Part shown: positions 24,580 to 39,313 of the stretch, one piece after another | Layout: every line of letters starts with the position of its first letter | Position numbering within the stretch: position 1 is the first letter of the stretch | NCBI GenBank assembly: GCA_040954595.2 | Contig: CM082579.2 | Span: forward strand, 310,001-374,000 | Source of the DNA: Balanoglossus misakiensis | Taxonomy: Eukaryota; Hemichordata | Length of the DNA stretch: 64,000 nucleotides | Direction: 5' to 3' | Position numbers and translations under genes: made by a program | Notes under the pieces: model-generated | The model's input: the letters and a program-made list of their open reading frames with translations, nothing else | The model's database searches: none | Told to the model about the DNA's origin: nothing

Positions 24580-27500
24580 TCATTTTAATAAGTTGATTTT
24601 GTTTCAATATTTGCTGCAGCTAATATTGAGCGAGATAATGCTAATTGCTATGGTTCAATTGGTTGTGACTGTGAATGCCAACGTCAGAACTATGCGCTGG
24701 CATTGTCCCATTTTTGAACGAACTTCCCACTTCCAGGATCATAGCACTCTAAAATAAGATTAAAAATAATTCTGAAAATTCCTCAGACAGAACCACTCGA
24801 ATTCATAAACATCATGTTGAGCGCAGTGCTTTTTCACGTTCATTCCTGTCAAAACGAATCTTGTGGGAGTGAATCACATGTCACTTGGGGGTGCCTTGGA
24901 ATGGTTTCCAGGAGACGGCTGGACGCATGACCAGACCTCTAAATCTAAGACTTCAACAGCTTGATAACAGTAGAGTCATTTCATTGACAACGAACTTTTC
25001 TTCACTAAATGTCAAACAATGTCATTTTAAGTCAGTCGTGGCATTTTCACAGTGTCACTAAACTGTCATGTAAGAGATCGCCTGACTGATGTCAAGTTTC
25101 ATACTTTGTTTTCCCCGAAAAAACAACAACCCTCGTTTCATTTTAATTTGCCGCTTTGGTCAAATCAGGAGCATTTAGAATCTAGCCAACGTTTTCTTAC
25201 ATACGTCCACTGAAAATCAATTCGAAATTTCGCGGCAGGAGACAAAATTAGTTTCATGGTTAATATTGTTGGAGCTGTTGACAATATGATATAAATGAGG
25301 ATTCCATCGATACATTTTTGATGTGGCTAAGTACGCTGTCCACAATGAGAGAGACTTTATTGTTTATATCTATAGGATCAGGGTCTGTAACATTCTACTT
25401 CAACACCTTCACTTTTATCAACATCGTTGTTTAATTGAGCAATTAAGGGATTTGCCTAAGAACGTTTGCGTAATTAACAAAGATAGATAAATAATTAACC
25501 CGAAAGGTGTTCTGGACGGGCGCCAGACGTTGATACTGTCTCAGTGGCAACACGAATCGAAAATAATGAAGGACGAATAATTCCCGTTGTGGAATCCACT
25601 CCTCACAAAAAACGTTCACATCCGCAAAGAGCAACTCTCTCTAACAAGGGTAAAATTTATCTGAAACGTGATATCATGTGTATAAAATCCCTTTTACATC
25701 TTTTTGGGGGGAGGGGGGCACAGATCATGGAATCGGCACGCTAACTCCCGGTAAATGCTGTGCATTGAATGTTATAATTGTATTTTCGTGTTTTCTGTAA
25801 ATTTAAACATTTATTCAACCATACCGAGTCCCACTGTGATTTCCCATGATACACTTCTACTGCGCCTGTCCATTTCGATGTCACATTTCCATATAGTCTG
25901 CGTGATGGATGTCTATTGATGAGATTGTGACACTGGTTATCGCTTGTCTCCTTGCAGCTTCCTACTACGCTGGCGCCATGCACTCATTCACATCGTAAAG
26001 TCGCCTGCTATTCTGTCGTTCCACACAGCCCCTCTGCCCTGACCCAACATATTTGGCGAGTCGTCGGGAAATCGGATACCGCTCCACATTGCCACTTGGT
26101 GCTCGTTTTGTGTTTAATTTCATTAAAACAGTTAATCGTGCCGCCCTTTGTTGCAGCATGTAGGCGCTGCACGTCCGGTCCACTGAGTGCAAACGCCAAA
26201 ACACCAATGAACTGTAGAGTGGGTCAGAAAATGTGAACTTTAAAACAGCAAAAAATCAGTTCGGTGTCCAAAAATACAATTCTGAGTTCTCGCTGCAATC
26301 ATTGTGCTATGGTTTTAGTGAAAATGTGGGGCATCCCACCCAGCCTTCAAGAATCTCCAACTTTTTGAAAAGAAGGTATGTCAGGCCCACATGCTGAATT
26401 CATCGAAGTGCGCATGTGTCGGGTCTCGCTTCTCCACACAAGAGTCTCGTCCCATGACAAAATTTCGACCATGAAGATGCCCGCCCGACTTCAACCGTCA
26501 TACACAATAGAAATATGTGAAAAGTAACAAGCAACCAAACTGACTGATGCCTGAACTACCATCATATTAAATTCACGACCCGGAGACATCTTTGCACCTC
26601 GCTGTGTCATCGTACTGCACTGGTTTTGAATGAGAGACTGTCGTGTGTCATCTCGTTAATCAATCGGTCACGACCATTCTTCTAGCGCTGTAAATCACTC
26701 TGTTAAAACAACAGTCGGAAGGTAATGTACACGCCAGTAGGAACACGGGTTATCGTCTAGTAACTTGATAAAGACGACTTGCATTCTACAGGTGTGTTAT
26801 TTCACCTACATCCTGTGACCAATTGTGTTAGACGACTGTAATATCGTACGACACGGGAGAGATAAGCTAGATCATGATATGTATCGTCTTGGTGTCACTG
26901 AACTTTATATTTTTTTATGAAATGAAAGTTATGCTTCAAAGAGACATGGAGAAGTACACGTAGCTCAGTGTACTAGTATAGTAAACAGTAACCTGTGTAT
27001 ATGTCACTTTGAATTGAAAACATGAATAAAGTCAACAATACTTTGAAAACGAAATTTGATGTACGCAATATGCAGTTTGTTTTTATCCTGGATGTCACAC
27101 TGAGGGGAATTATGCCTTTGTCACCTAAACGAAAACAATAACGTACAGACAATCCATAGAACACAAAGAATGAGCACTGTATCTATCCTGATAATATTCC
27201 TGGAAGAATGACAACTACAAAATCGCTAAACGCTATTGGAAAGAAATTACGCACATCTTTTGTCAAAAATGTGTAAGCCATACGTCTTTTTCTTGTGAGA
27301 GTTTTCAGTCACGTGATTTTGTTTTACTGGTCCTTCGCCTTCTTGTGGAGATGAAATTGGATCGCAGAGAAAGGAAAGCCGTAAAGATAGCATAGGTTAT
27401 CGGGGATGAGGCGCCAAGCTAGTGATAAACGTTGTCTGGTGCAATGCCTTGTAAGTGACAAACCCTGTCCTTGATGATTACACCTCTCAATCAAAACAAC

Positions 27501-30500
27501 AGTAAAGGGACGGTCACGTATGAAATACATCTTCATGGTCAGAAGCAAAATGAATCAAGAAAGTGAAAGAAAAGTGAAACGTTTTAGCGCAAATGTGAAC
27601 TTGTTGGACCACAACTTGGTTCTTACATCGTCTGTATTGTGGAACTGAATCGATATACTGTACAATACTAGTATGTAGAGAGAGAGATTTAATGCATTCG
27701 GCGACATCTAAGCATGCTTCACAAACGCTGAACCCAGCGAGAGGCTGACTTAGAAAGTAAACAATAATTCTCACAGATTTTGATCGTCACACCGATAACT
27801 ACCTCCGCTCCACGGAGAGATGATGAAATGTCTGCAAGGTGAAATGCCCCACCCCTCCCTCCTAACTAAAGACGTGTTCCGGACCTTACAGCCTACAACC
27901 AAATTTAATGTCCCTCGCGATTTCAAAGGCACACGCTTATATTACATTTTGGTCGTTTTAATTTTCTCAACGATCTTGACTCAATAAGTGCAACCATTCA
28001 ATGTCTGTGATTGTAATTATTGGTTTAGTAGATTGCTGCTGCGTCGCCAGTGAAGGACATTTTGGGTGTACCTGTTGCGACGGCTTGCATCGGATTGACA
28101 AATCTTGTCTTTGTAATTCCCACTCCGTTTTGTTGGCCTGTTATTCATTCTTCATGTTTTAAATATTCTTAACCACCGCTTTGTGCCTTCTGTCGTTTTA
28201 TCATTGGATATTCAATGACCGTTTCCGTCATTTCTTTTCAACATTACAACATAAAGATGAAATTCTTATGAAGTGTTCAGAACGAACAACATTCGTTGAA
28301 CTTCGTAATTTGAATTTCGGACAGTTTTTTCGTGTTCCAAATTGTCAGGATCGTTTCGCCATTTGACATAAAGTTAAGTGCAATAGTGTCGGTTTGTCAT
28401 ATCGTAAAGACCTAACATTTCATATCGCAGAAACAATTCAAGTAAGTACAGTTCAATGATCAGAAATTTGGAGAAAATCGTTTGTCCGTTAGATGTGTCA
28501 TTGCACATGTAGCTTTCAGTACAACACAAATACCACATGTTGGCTTGGCACAAAATGGAAAGACGTCCGCTTGCTCTGACAAAGATGTACATGGACGTGG
28601 CTTTTCTTCTGAGGCAGTTATGCGAGAATTTCAGAAGTGGGCTAATTGGACGTGTAAATTTATCACGCCCCAAGGAAAAGTTTGTCCTTGGGCGACGTTT
28701 TTGTCTCCTTCCCTCTTTTGGGGTAAAATGTCACAACAGAATCAGTTACATCACACCTCGTGAGACCGACTAAACGAAGGTGTTCATGCGGAAGATATTG
28801 TCAGGCTAAAGTTGGCGCCAAGACGCAACAAGTGCGACTGTAACGCTGCAGAAACATAAAATCAGCAGGTTTGGTGGTACTATGTTTATCAAGAATGTAA
28901 TTAACCAGAACGATGTTGAAAAAAAACAAGATGCACGGAGGGAACAAATTCTGTTTTTAAAGTAATTTTTCACGCTTTCAGTAAGAAAAGAGATGTCACT
29001 CAAAATGTCCTGCCAGGCGTCATGTCTCGATGACGTGGCGCGTTGCAAATCAGTGATAATATCACATTCAGTTTATGTGAAAATGAGTTTCATCACACAA
29101 AAAGCTTTTGACTGTTGCGTTTTTAAAAACCCGACACATGCCTGGTTTTCTGACAGTCACAGTTTTCAACGGAAAACCCGTCTAGCAAATATAATGTCGA
29201 TTTTGGGAAACACAGGGAAAGGGTAATATTATGGGATATCGATAATTTGACAGGTGGGCAAACATATTTCAAAACCGAGCATCCAAAAGCACCGCATGAC
29301 GTAGCATTTTAAGCTGTTTTAATGGAGCAGTAATCGGATGAGAGAGTTGGACCAAACTGCTTTATATCGAATAAGAGAAATTATTTGAGTTTATACAAAT
29401 ACATTCTTGCAAGCAAGACAGTGTGTGGGAAGGAGAAAACAGACGACCCCACATCAAAGAAGTCAGGAATGAGGAGAAAACCACTTGTTCTTCACATGTT
29501 CAAAGCTGAAGCCCCAAAATCGTATCCCAGAAACGCCACAGACAGTCAACTGGAAAAGTGAACAAACCACAACTTGGGCGATTTTTTGTCGCAACTAGGC
29601 GCCAGACTTTAACAACATACCTTGAACGCAGGCTAATTAGTGTTTTAATTATCCGGGGGTGATTAGTGTCTTGCTGGAGTAGGTTTCGTTCCCACTCCTT
29701 TTCTTGTCCACCTTTTCTCTAGTACGGCTTGACAAACACAAAAACTTGCCCACACTTTTGCATTGGTAATCCCGTAAACCATCAAACCTTTTATGCGGCG
29801 ACTAATTAGCCTCAGAGACAAGCTTTTCTAACATCCAGAAAAAAATATCGCCAACTAGCTCATTAAATTTAGAGACTTAGGCCGTTAGTCAGGATTAAAT
29901 CCGCCCTTAAGCCGCAAATTACTATTTTAATTTACCCCAATGTTTAGATCGTCTTCTCTGTGAAGAGACTGAAAACTGATTTGTTATTCTTAGTTCTGGC
30001 CAAGACTGCTATTGTGAATCTGTGGTCCAAGTACAATGGTTGAAATTGGACAAGTTGTTCGACCAGGCGAAGTAATGAGTCTGAGATACCAATGAAGTCG
30101 CAGTGACGAGACAATTCGCCATACTTAACGCGACCAACGCGGAAATAATCGAGGAGCTTGCTAAGGAGATTACGCCGATCTTGAGTACACTAACACGTCG
30201 AATGTCGTTATGGACAATATTTCCGCTGGAGTTCAAATTCTGAAAGCGTGTTCATCGAAGAAGAAATGACGAAAGAATAGGGCTCTTTCACTGTGGGCTG
30301 GACTGAAAAAGGGTCTAGCGGAAAAGCTCACAAAGATAAGCTAACGTCGGTGGGCAATGTTTCCGCTGGATTTCAACCTTTGAATCGCCACTTATTAGTG
30401 GGAGGAAAGGGTAGACGCAGAAATAACGAGAGAACAGAGGGTATTTCAGGGGTTGGTCTGAGATCCAGTCGGAGATACCGTAAACAACAATTAAAGGTGA

Positions 30501-33500
30501 ATGCTCGTCTGGTGGACTGGTCGCTCCGCAGACAGAATAAATGGTGAAATAACACGGCACAGACTGAGTTGTTTAAAATGTAAAATGTATGTACATTTGG
30601 ACCTACTTTGTGGGGTTCGATTGTTGTGAATATTATTCGGCCATGCATCCCTTGTTTGTCTTGATAGGAGAATGGAGGGGACTAAAAAAAAACAGAGATG
30701 GGCAGATCGTTAACTGTAATCTAATCATGATGAAAGAAGTGGCAAAGACGCTAAAAAGATCAATTCCTCCTGTGTATAAATGGCATGAACGTTGTCAGTA
30801 TCGGTACATGAAGTAGGACGCATTACGTAAAACTCTTGCGTTTTATGTCAACTTGAAATTCGTCTGTAAACCAGGATCTTTAAAAAAAACAAGTTGAATT
30901 GCAACTCCTACTGACTAGTAAAGTGTGTGTTTACTTAAAAGTGACAAAACTGATGAAACAAACGCTTATTGGCTGGTGCAGTATCCTTGAAGCTATATAG
31001 TGGAGACTTTACTATAAAACATACAAATCGGTGGTGTATTACTTATGTCTACGAGGCTGGCGTTTTTAGATGTACGGGTGGTCTCGTCAAGTAACACGTG
31101 CTTCTCGTTTACCGCTACGCTAACCATTTCGGCTTTGTCTTAAATCAATTATCGTTGATAATTATTAATCAGCTTTTCACTTAGCAAAGATTCGCCAACT
31201 TTTCAAACATGTTAATTTTTATACTTTTCGCATAAAACAGTGTTCAGATATTCGAAAGAGCACGACTAGTGATTCTCAAAAGTATACATTTGGTAGTTGT
31301 TTACAAGTGTATACGAGAAAGTGCCCCCAGGCTAGCCGGCTACCGAATACGGGACGAGAATTAGCTTGGCTCCAAATCTAAATCCCTCCAACCTCAACTT
31401 CTCACATAACGGCGCCAGAAATGGTGAAGGGAACTCCCAAAACTCCAGCTGAGAAACGTACTTCAGAATCTCCATTCAATATACCTCTAATATTTCTGTA
31501 TTTATGTCAATAAAATCTTCCGCGATATACCTAAATATTGACACGTTCAAACGGCTGCATCAGCTTCGTGATAAAGTATTTTACGTCTGTGACGCCTATA
31601 TCGCTCATTTCTGTCGTATTTTGCAGTCTAATATAAGTTTGTCTGGTAGTAGAATCAAGCCTTGATTTGTCCGCGTTGCTCCAAAACTAAGATACTAGAC
31701 TAACTACAAGTGTCCGGTAGGCTATTTCGATTAAATGGTTTAGATCGAGCTATAGGTAAAATCTGACATCAAATAACATAGTTTGTGGTCCCTTTCCTTT
31801 TTTTCATAACAATGGTAAATAGTTTGGAAAGATTTAAATATACTTAAGCATGCAAATTCAAGAGGCAGGTCTACAAAGGGCAACACGTCTGCGATCATAG
31901 CCATGGCAAAGATAGAAAGAACGCGGTGGATTTTACATTCCGGGGTCTAGGCTTGTATTGTTTACATAGTATTACTGCCGGTAACGATTACAAACCTACC
32001 CTCGGGAAATAGCCACTTTATTTTTCCATGGAAATCGCCGACTCCATGGAGAGATAATCGGGAATAAGCCCAGCTCTACAGACATACGATATGTGACATA
32101 GGTGGCAGAGAGAGAGGAATTCAAATTTGGTAGATGCAATTCTCCGAGTTTATTGCGACTATGCCATAATCTTAACAATCCTCTGAACCAGGATGAACTA
32201 TGATTACATATTGCGACCATAAGACCGTCTTCATATAAGTGACTCGCTTTTGCTTCACCGTAATACTCGGAATAGTCCATATTAAATTCATGCTGTTTAT
32301 TTACGTGTGGGATTGGTTGATTTTCCGAGCTCCGGGCGATATGCACGTATCAAATGATGGATTGCAACGCCATCAGGCAAAGAAGAAAACTTTGGGTGTC
32401 GGTTTCAATATGGAAAAAATCAAAATGACGCTAAAATCGGGGTGTTGGATGCACCGATATAATGAAAACACAAATGAACAGGTATAGAGTTCCGTCAGAT
32501 GTACATCAAAATTTGTGCTATTTCTCGCCGTTAAGCAATTTAACATGCAACGAAACATTATTGACAAGTGGGGAACTGTCGACCGAAATATTCAAAGCAG
32601 ATAAACTTTTGTTATGACAAGAAAGGGCCGGCGTTGTTTTGTGTCCCATGGTAGACGTACGACTGTGCGGTTCAGATAGATTGTTGGTTGGCCTACGTTC
32701 ACATAGATTATGGGCCTGACTGACTGATGTTCGTGTGGCCCTCATTCGCCGTTTTCTGGTTCATATTCATCGCTCTTCCTATAAACAGTTTCAACCGCTG
32801 ATGATACCACTGTGCAGTGGACATCTAAGGAGTAATATAGATTTCTTTTATGCAATGAAGATGGTATTATCATGTCCAAGCGTTCCTTTCAAGGAATGTC
32901 ATTCATATGCAAAAACTTGCAAGGTGTGCGTTTCTGTGTTTTGGGCATGGTTGAGGTAAACATGTGACTGGTTTCGTTCCAGGAGGTATTTTCTTTCCGA
33001 AAATGCGTTCGATACATTTTTATCCCTATTCATTCATCCGTCCATCCATCCCTCATGTCTAAGCAGTAGTTTTGAGAACCCAACCCGGTTTATAGCTAGG
33101 CAACCATCCGTGTCTGGGTGGACGGTAGGATATAGGAGTGTTGCCGGCAACGCAAGACGCATTCGTGCATGGTGGATCATTCTGATAAAAGTGATTGTCA
33201 GGGTAGGTACAAGTATTTGGGCGTCGGAGTGTCTAATTCTCGGAATTGTTTCCCCCCGCTCTCTCGTCCCGTCTATTAAAGGAGCGAACGCGGTTTAAAT
33301 GCGTTCCAGGCTTTTCTTTGTCCCAAGTCAAGCGTGTCGGAACAGCAATCTCCACTTTGCGCCGGTGTTGACTACACTAGCCACCGATAACGTACATTGT
33401 AATGCGCACCGGTTACAAAACGAGTCAGTTTGTGGAACAAGCGTTTTAAGCGTCTGAGCCTTGTAAAACCAGTGTAGTAAATTTAGATCACGTTTAGCAC

Positions 33501-36500
33501 TCTCTGCTTGCTGTAGAAAGAATAGAAACCCATCAAAACGAGCTTTCCAACATTTGCGTCTGCAAATTGCACTTTGCGAGCGCCATGGTAACCAGCGTTG
33601 CAATCACAACGGTCATGCTGTGGCTATATTATTTTGAATTATGAGAGAAATTGGTTTGGGGAAAAGGAAAGTCAGACTTTATTATGTTTTGAAATAACTT
33701 CATCACATTTGGATAGAACATCGGATCGACTCAGTTTTAGAACTTTTCTCTGATTGTTTCTTTGCAATGTAAAAAATACATTTGTTATTCATTATCGAAA
33801 AACACCACGTTTTCACTGGATTTGGTTTCTTGCATCTGACAACTTGTGGTAGATGTCTCCAAGAGGTTTAGTCAAGCAGCGTGGCGTATAGAGTTACAAA
33901 TGTCGATCAAGATCTCAAATCTAAAGTTGAAATATATCAGGGTGTGGGTGCACCGAGTCTGGCAAACTCGATGATGTATCGAACTACAAAAGAACAAACG
34001 ACAATCACTCACAGTTGGATTAGCACCAAAAGGTTGTGATTATTCTCGCCTTTGCGTTCACCTAGGGAGCCATTTCTCCGTCGACGCCCGTATGAGAAAT
34101 TGCATTCCCGACCTGAGTCGTCAAAGCAGAGAGTTAAACACGAGTGCCCAGTTTCCCCCATCGGTCGCTATCCTTGACTGCAGATAAACAAAGGATGGTT
34201 CTCATCCGAAGAAATGATACCGAATTACAGGGAGTTTGGGGACGTTGGGTACAAGACAGAGTGAAATTGAGACAGTGTGATTTGAAACAAGATGAACACT
34301 TGAATACTTATAAAGAAAGATACAGGTCCCTAAACACTTCTGGATCCAAAGAATCAAACAACGAAAAAACAAACAAGTGTGACTATTAGAGCAGAATGGG
34401 GGTTAGTCTAGAGTATCAGTCACAAACATGTTGCTTTCTGAAACGCTTGTTAAAGGTGTAACATGCGAATCCTGGTAGAAATCAATATATTGGACAAAGT
34501 ATAAAGTTTCTAGAAAGATGCGTCTCAAAAGATTCAATTCACTGGGTATTGATGGCTATTTTGTTATTGATAGCTTTATTTCGGAATATCTTACCATAAT
34601 AAGTATAATATACATTTACCCCATAGAAGGGAAAAACGCACCACAAATTAAAACGGACTTTAAAAGGAGATAAACAAAAAGAGACACCGTCAAACCATGC
34701 ATAGCAAAGTATTGAAAATACTTCAAGCTGTCTATAAATATTACAGACAGTTTTGTGAACAGAGAGGAGAAATTAGGGTCATGACGGATCAAACATGGCG
34801 TTCAGGTATTACTCAAACAAATGACATTTGTTTGGAAATTAAATCCATTCCAATCTGGCATTGGTGACACCCTGTGTGCGATATGGTTTAGTTTGGAGTG
34901 ATTTTACCCTGGAACTATTGACAAAAATGGCACCATCACCGAGTCACCGAACCAAAACGATCATTTTCTACACCGTCCCTGTACAAGCTGTGTTGAAACG
35001 GTGCGGCTTGTGGACGCTACGTGGACGACACTATTTTCATTCAAATAAATTACCTTGTACAAGATCCGCCGCTGCGGATTCGACAACTTCAGATAATTGA
35101 TGCGGGCAATATTATGACATTGCCTCATATCGATATAAATCATTTCCAGCTTTCATACAAGTATTTGCAATATAGTTTCAAAATGAAAATGTTCTGTCGC
35201 CCATGACGGCATGTCTGATATACAATACATAATGTTCCAGTCAGACATGTTGACACGTGAAGAACCCAGTGGAAAATGTAGAAGCACAATCTAGACTGAA
35301 TCTCAATTCCGATTCAAAAGTTATTTACACTGCTTTCTTCTAATCATGTTAATCCTTTTGGACGAAAAACAATGGAGGCGGTCTGGAGGTGTAGTTTGAA
35401 ACTAGGCTGGTGAAAAAATGTAAAAAATATAAACCCAGCTATTGGCGTTTTAACTCTGGGGAAGAGTTTACCAAGATTCGATTCCGCGTCCGGAAAAGAT
35501 TGTTTTCTATAGAGCAACCAATAACCGTAAAATCGGCTATCACAGACTGAAAAACGATTTGGCAGCGAAACGAATTCATTTCACCTCGACCGTCTGAAAA
35601 CCGAACCACCCAGCAAGATACCAGTAACCTCATGTGGTGTCCAGTCTGTTGGTCAATTTTAGTTTTCCCCTGTGAAACGAACACGCTTTTGCGTTGTTTA
35701 TCAACACCCTTTCCTTACTAGGTGGTGGTCTGACCAACCACTGAAATCGACATGGCAATAAATTGCGTAAACATTTGTAACATTGGCGGGAGAGGTGTTC
35801 ATGCGTACTGAGACTGCTGGGTCAGAAACAAACGCTCAGCTCTGCAGATTACTGCTGAAGTCAATGACGATCGGCTTGTTGTGGCACAATGAGTCGCATA
35901 TTAACAAACAACAGACGCTAGGCCATTGTGTAAATTGTCCGGAGAGAGATTTGAAAAGATGCACATTGGTCATGGTGGAAATGAACAACAATGATGCTTC
36001 TGTTGAAGCAGAAGAGAGAGATGACGATCGACATCGATCTGCAATAAACTGTTTGCGATCAACAGATAGTCATTTGGGATGACAACGCTACGTATCCCAA
36101 AATTGAACAAAGACGATACATTTGTATATTATTTTAAAATGATATTTATTTCATGAGTAAAATTCGGACAGCAGCCCCTAACAAAATTAGAAATAGCAAA
36201 GTAAAATATACGATTCTACCAATGTTCTAAATATTTCACTTGAAGTAACTGAATAAATTATGTTTGCGAAACTTTTATTGTAAGTAATTCACCCAAAAAG
36301 TGCCACCAGGTTGCCATCATTGACTTGTTTCCCTGAGTTTCAGAAATTCGTATCGACTATGAACTCATCGATCAACCTCAGTGACCAAAAACTTCAAGTA
36401 CCACTTGAATTTACTAACTCATGGGATAATTCAAATAAATAACTACTATTTCGAGGAAATACTAAATCAGAAAAGCTATCATTGATTTGAATTTCACCTT

Positions 36501-37232
36501 GGATGCACGTGTACTCAACTGAGTCTGGTTCTGCGATTTCAATAACAAGACGACGATACACTCCACTTCTATGCATGGACGCTTAGGCCTACGTGAATAC
36601 ATCATATACACGACCGGGAGGAGTGGTTTCTGCAACCGGGGTGCGCGTTAACAATCACCCGGCGGATTCTGCAGTGTATCCGCGATATGCAGATCTGATA
36701 TCTACCATGTCCGCCGAAAGTATTGTATCTTCAGAAGTCTGAATACAATTATTTCAAACCTTAATTGGCAAGATTTTAAGGACATATCGGCATGTTTGGT
36801 GGAATGGAAAAGTTGAACAGATATCATGAATCTAAGCCTTCTTATAACAGGAACTTGCAGACACTCACGCTTAACAGATCGAGATCAAGATTTTTTTGAG
36901 GGGATAAAAATATGAACCCTATAAGCTAGCTTCGCAAGCCCTGTTTCGAATCAGCCCTAAATCACAGTGCGGGACTGTGTCCAAATGAAAGAACACAGGG
37001 AGGTATTAAGCATCACTGTCTTTCGACAATCCAGCAATTTCAAATGTTGTTTTCAGACTTGACATTCATTCGATCATTTTCATCAGCCGCGAGACAGGCA
37101 GGCAATCAGAGCACGGCTGGCATCTCAACTCTGTCCATACGCCGGCGAACCAATCGTTCACAACACCACACTGACAAGAGCAATGCTCGACCTCGACAGC
37201 GTGAAAACGTATCCAACTTTGGGGATTTCTTA

Positions 37233-37238
37233 TTTATT
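37233..37238 (-). terminator. candidate polyA signal of Hand
   Basis: TTTATT on the plus strand reads AATAAA on the minus strand, about 117 bases after the Hand stop codon. Confidence 0.45.
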
Positions 37239-37354
37239 TGTAGAAAGTCTCCAAACGTCCTTTATGTCCATTTCTTGCTGTAAATTGCCGGAAATAGATC
37301 AGTCGGAGTTGTGTGATGACACACTAAGTTGTGTGGATTTCAAGCTTGTCTAAC

Positions 37355-39313
37355 TCACTGTTTCAGTTCCAGCGCCCACACGTGTTGCGGCCAGCCCGTC
37401 CTGCCTCTTCCACGCTTCTCTCCGTTACACTGCACTCCAAGCATCGATGGCTACAAAAACAAACCAGAGAAAAACAAATTTCGTGTGTTTAATTCCTACT
37501 TAATGCAATTTTTAATTCGACAATATGCATTTTTACAAATGTCATTTTGAAATATTGAACTCCGTCACCCACAGTCACCAAAGCGAACGACCAAAGACTT
37601 GCGATTTTGTTTGGTTGTGCATTTTCGTCCTACCTCGGGAGGACTTTGCGTATACTGTAAGAGACCTATAAACAACATAACCAATTCAGTCCCAACAGAA
37701 TTTAGTATCAATTTCCTTGTAACCTGTTTTCGCATGGCAAGAAATGATAACTAGCCTGGACTTGCAGAATTTGGCGAAACAAAATGGCAAATTTGTTCTG
37801 AGAAATCGCCAGACAACTTTGGGATGAATCAGGGTAGACGAGACAGACTAATACATGCAGAGCGGACTGGTCTGAAGAAAACAACCAAAGAATTCTTTAT
37901 ATGTAACGCTGCTAATGCTTTACTAAGAGTGGGATGAGCAATTATCAAGTCTGTTGTGTTTCAAATGTTAGCCTTTTTAAATCCACTGTTCAGTGACGGG
38001 CAGTAGGTCATACACCAAAACCCAAAACACCGATCATCTCAAAGGCGGCAAATATTGTTTTAGGCTATCATAGGGTATTCGATTCCACATGATTTATACT
38101 TTTTCTATTAAGTCTGCGGCTAGAGTTGCTCGAACCACTCCAGAAGTTAATTCGTATGTATCTGTTCATAGCTTTGATATACAATATCTTCAAGAACTGG
38201 CATTAGTTAGCGGTATCTACTGTACGGTGTCCATACACCGGGCTACAGTTACAGTGATAGCGGTGAACTTTTCCACCGGTCGACAGCAGCTTCAGTCAGC
38301 GAGATTACATTAGAGATCACAGTTCAAATTTGAGTGAAATCCTTCAACCAACCGGTCAGTTTCAGATCAGTTGGACTAATAAATATCCAAAAATAATTAT
38401 TCTTATCATGCTCCGTTCCGCAGAAATCATTAAAACGAAAATCAATCTTGTACTCACAATGTCATATGTGGGGGATCTTGTTGTGTCCGCATTGTTTGTA
38501 CAACTTATTACACGAAGAAAAATTCATTTCACAAAATTCAAAACATTTCTTACTTTTTCTTATACTATAGAATTTGAAATATAAATGATGGAGACTTTTT
38601 TGCGGATCCAGAGTCGATTTGAAATTGGTAAAAGAGAAGATGACAAGTGGACAAGCTCTGAAGCTCCGATGTCACCATCCACTTGACGTCACTTTGTGTG
38701 ATGTATCATCAACTTGACACTGACCATCACGGGGAATCATCACATTATAGTTACAACTCGTCTCTAAAGGTAATCTTCAACGCATTTCAGAAAATGAGTG
38801 AAACATGCAACTCACCATTTGTCGCCTTCCCTTGTCTTCTTTGCCTTCCAGTTTCCGAAGCTCAGCTCGGAAGCCTTCGGGCATACTCTTCGTCGCATCG
38901 TCGCTGTTGAGCACATCCATTAAGTAGGATATGTAACTTGTAGCTAGCCTTAGTGTTTTGATTTTTGAGAGTTTAGTGTCGGCCGGAACGTTTGGGATGC
39001 AGTCCCGTAGGTCGGAGAAAGCACCGTTGATACTCTGGGTGCGTCGCCGTTCTTTTTTATTGGCCGTGTTTCTCCGTTTAATGGGCCTGGGTCTGGGTGT
39101 ACCTTCGGACATTTCGTAGGTACAAGGACTGGTTTCCATGGTGTAGTCAGAGGGAGACATTTCTCCGCCGTTTAGTATCCAGCTTTGATAGTAACGTCCA
39201 TCGTGGTCAGGGTAGGGAGGAGCGGAATGGACACCATTATGGTGATAGGAACAGTCATTCGGCATGGACAAAGCAACGGGATGGGGTTGGCTGTAGCCAC
39301 CAACGAGACTCAT
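37355..39313 (-). CDS. Hand: Hand basic helix-loop-helix transcription factor
   Basis: Two exons: 39313-38816 (166 codons) and 37429-37355 (24 codons plus stop), joined in phase 0 across a 1.4-kb intron; 190 residues in all. The N-terminus MSLVGG is as in HAND2. The basic region and HLH span about residues 79-134 (KRRNTANKKERRRTQSINGAFSDLRDCIPNVP, split here only by description), with TKLSKIKTLRLATSYISYLMD as loop and helix 2. Thr92/Ser94 in helix 1 and Thr113/Ser116 in the loop match phosphorylated positions known in vertebrate HAND proteins. Exon 2 encodes the family signature GRTGWPQHVWALELKQ at the very C-terminus. Hand acts in the nucleus as an E-protein partner, controlling heart, lateral mesoderm and some neural-crest-like fates. 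The gene is isolated from neighbours by long non-coding DNA on both sides. A single Hand, rather than separate HAND1 and HAND2, fits an invertebrate deuterostome. Confidence 0.93.

Larger units (their letters stand above)
20024..37354. other. 17-kb gene-poor region downstream of the Hand gene
   Basis: I found no run of exons with matching splice phases and no recognisable protein on either strand; the open frames are short and of mixed composition. The region holds a compound GGT/ATG microsatellite (24412-24579), a cluster of TAATTA-type motifs near 29.6-29.9 kb and several AT-rich tracts. Its position next to a developmental transcription factor suggests regulatory DNA. Unrecognised non-coding RNAs cannot be excluded. 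Confidence 0.5.

Noticed and set aside
24362-24757. Open frames encoding long poly-His (minus) and poly-Met (plus)
   Set aside because: They are translations of the TGG/GAT microsatellite, with no domain or splice context.
30160-30480. Two segments sharing a TTTCCGCTGGA context that could be a tandem duplication
   Set aside because: Only a short core is exact; the rest is too weak to call by eye. A dot plot would decide.
36920-36960. GTTTCGAATC segment resembling a tRNA T-loop
   Set aside because: No matching acceptor stem, A-box or anticodon arm could be found around it.
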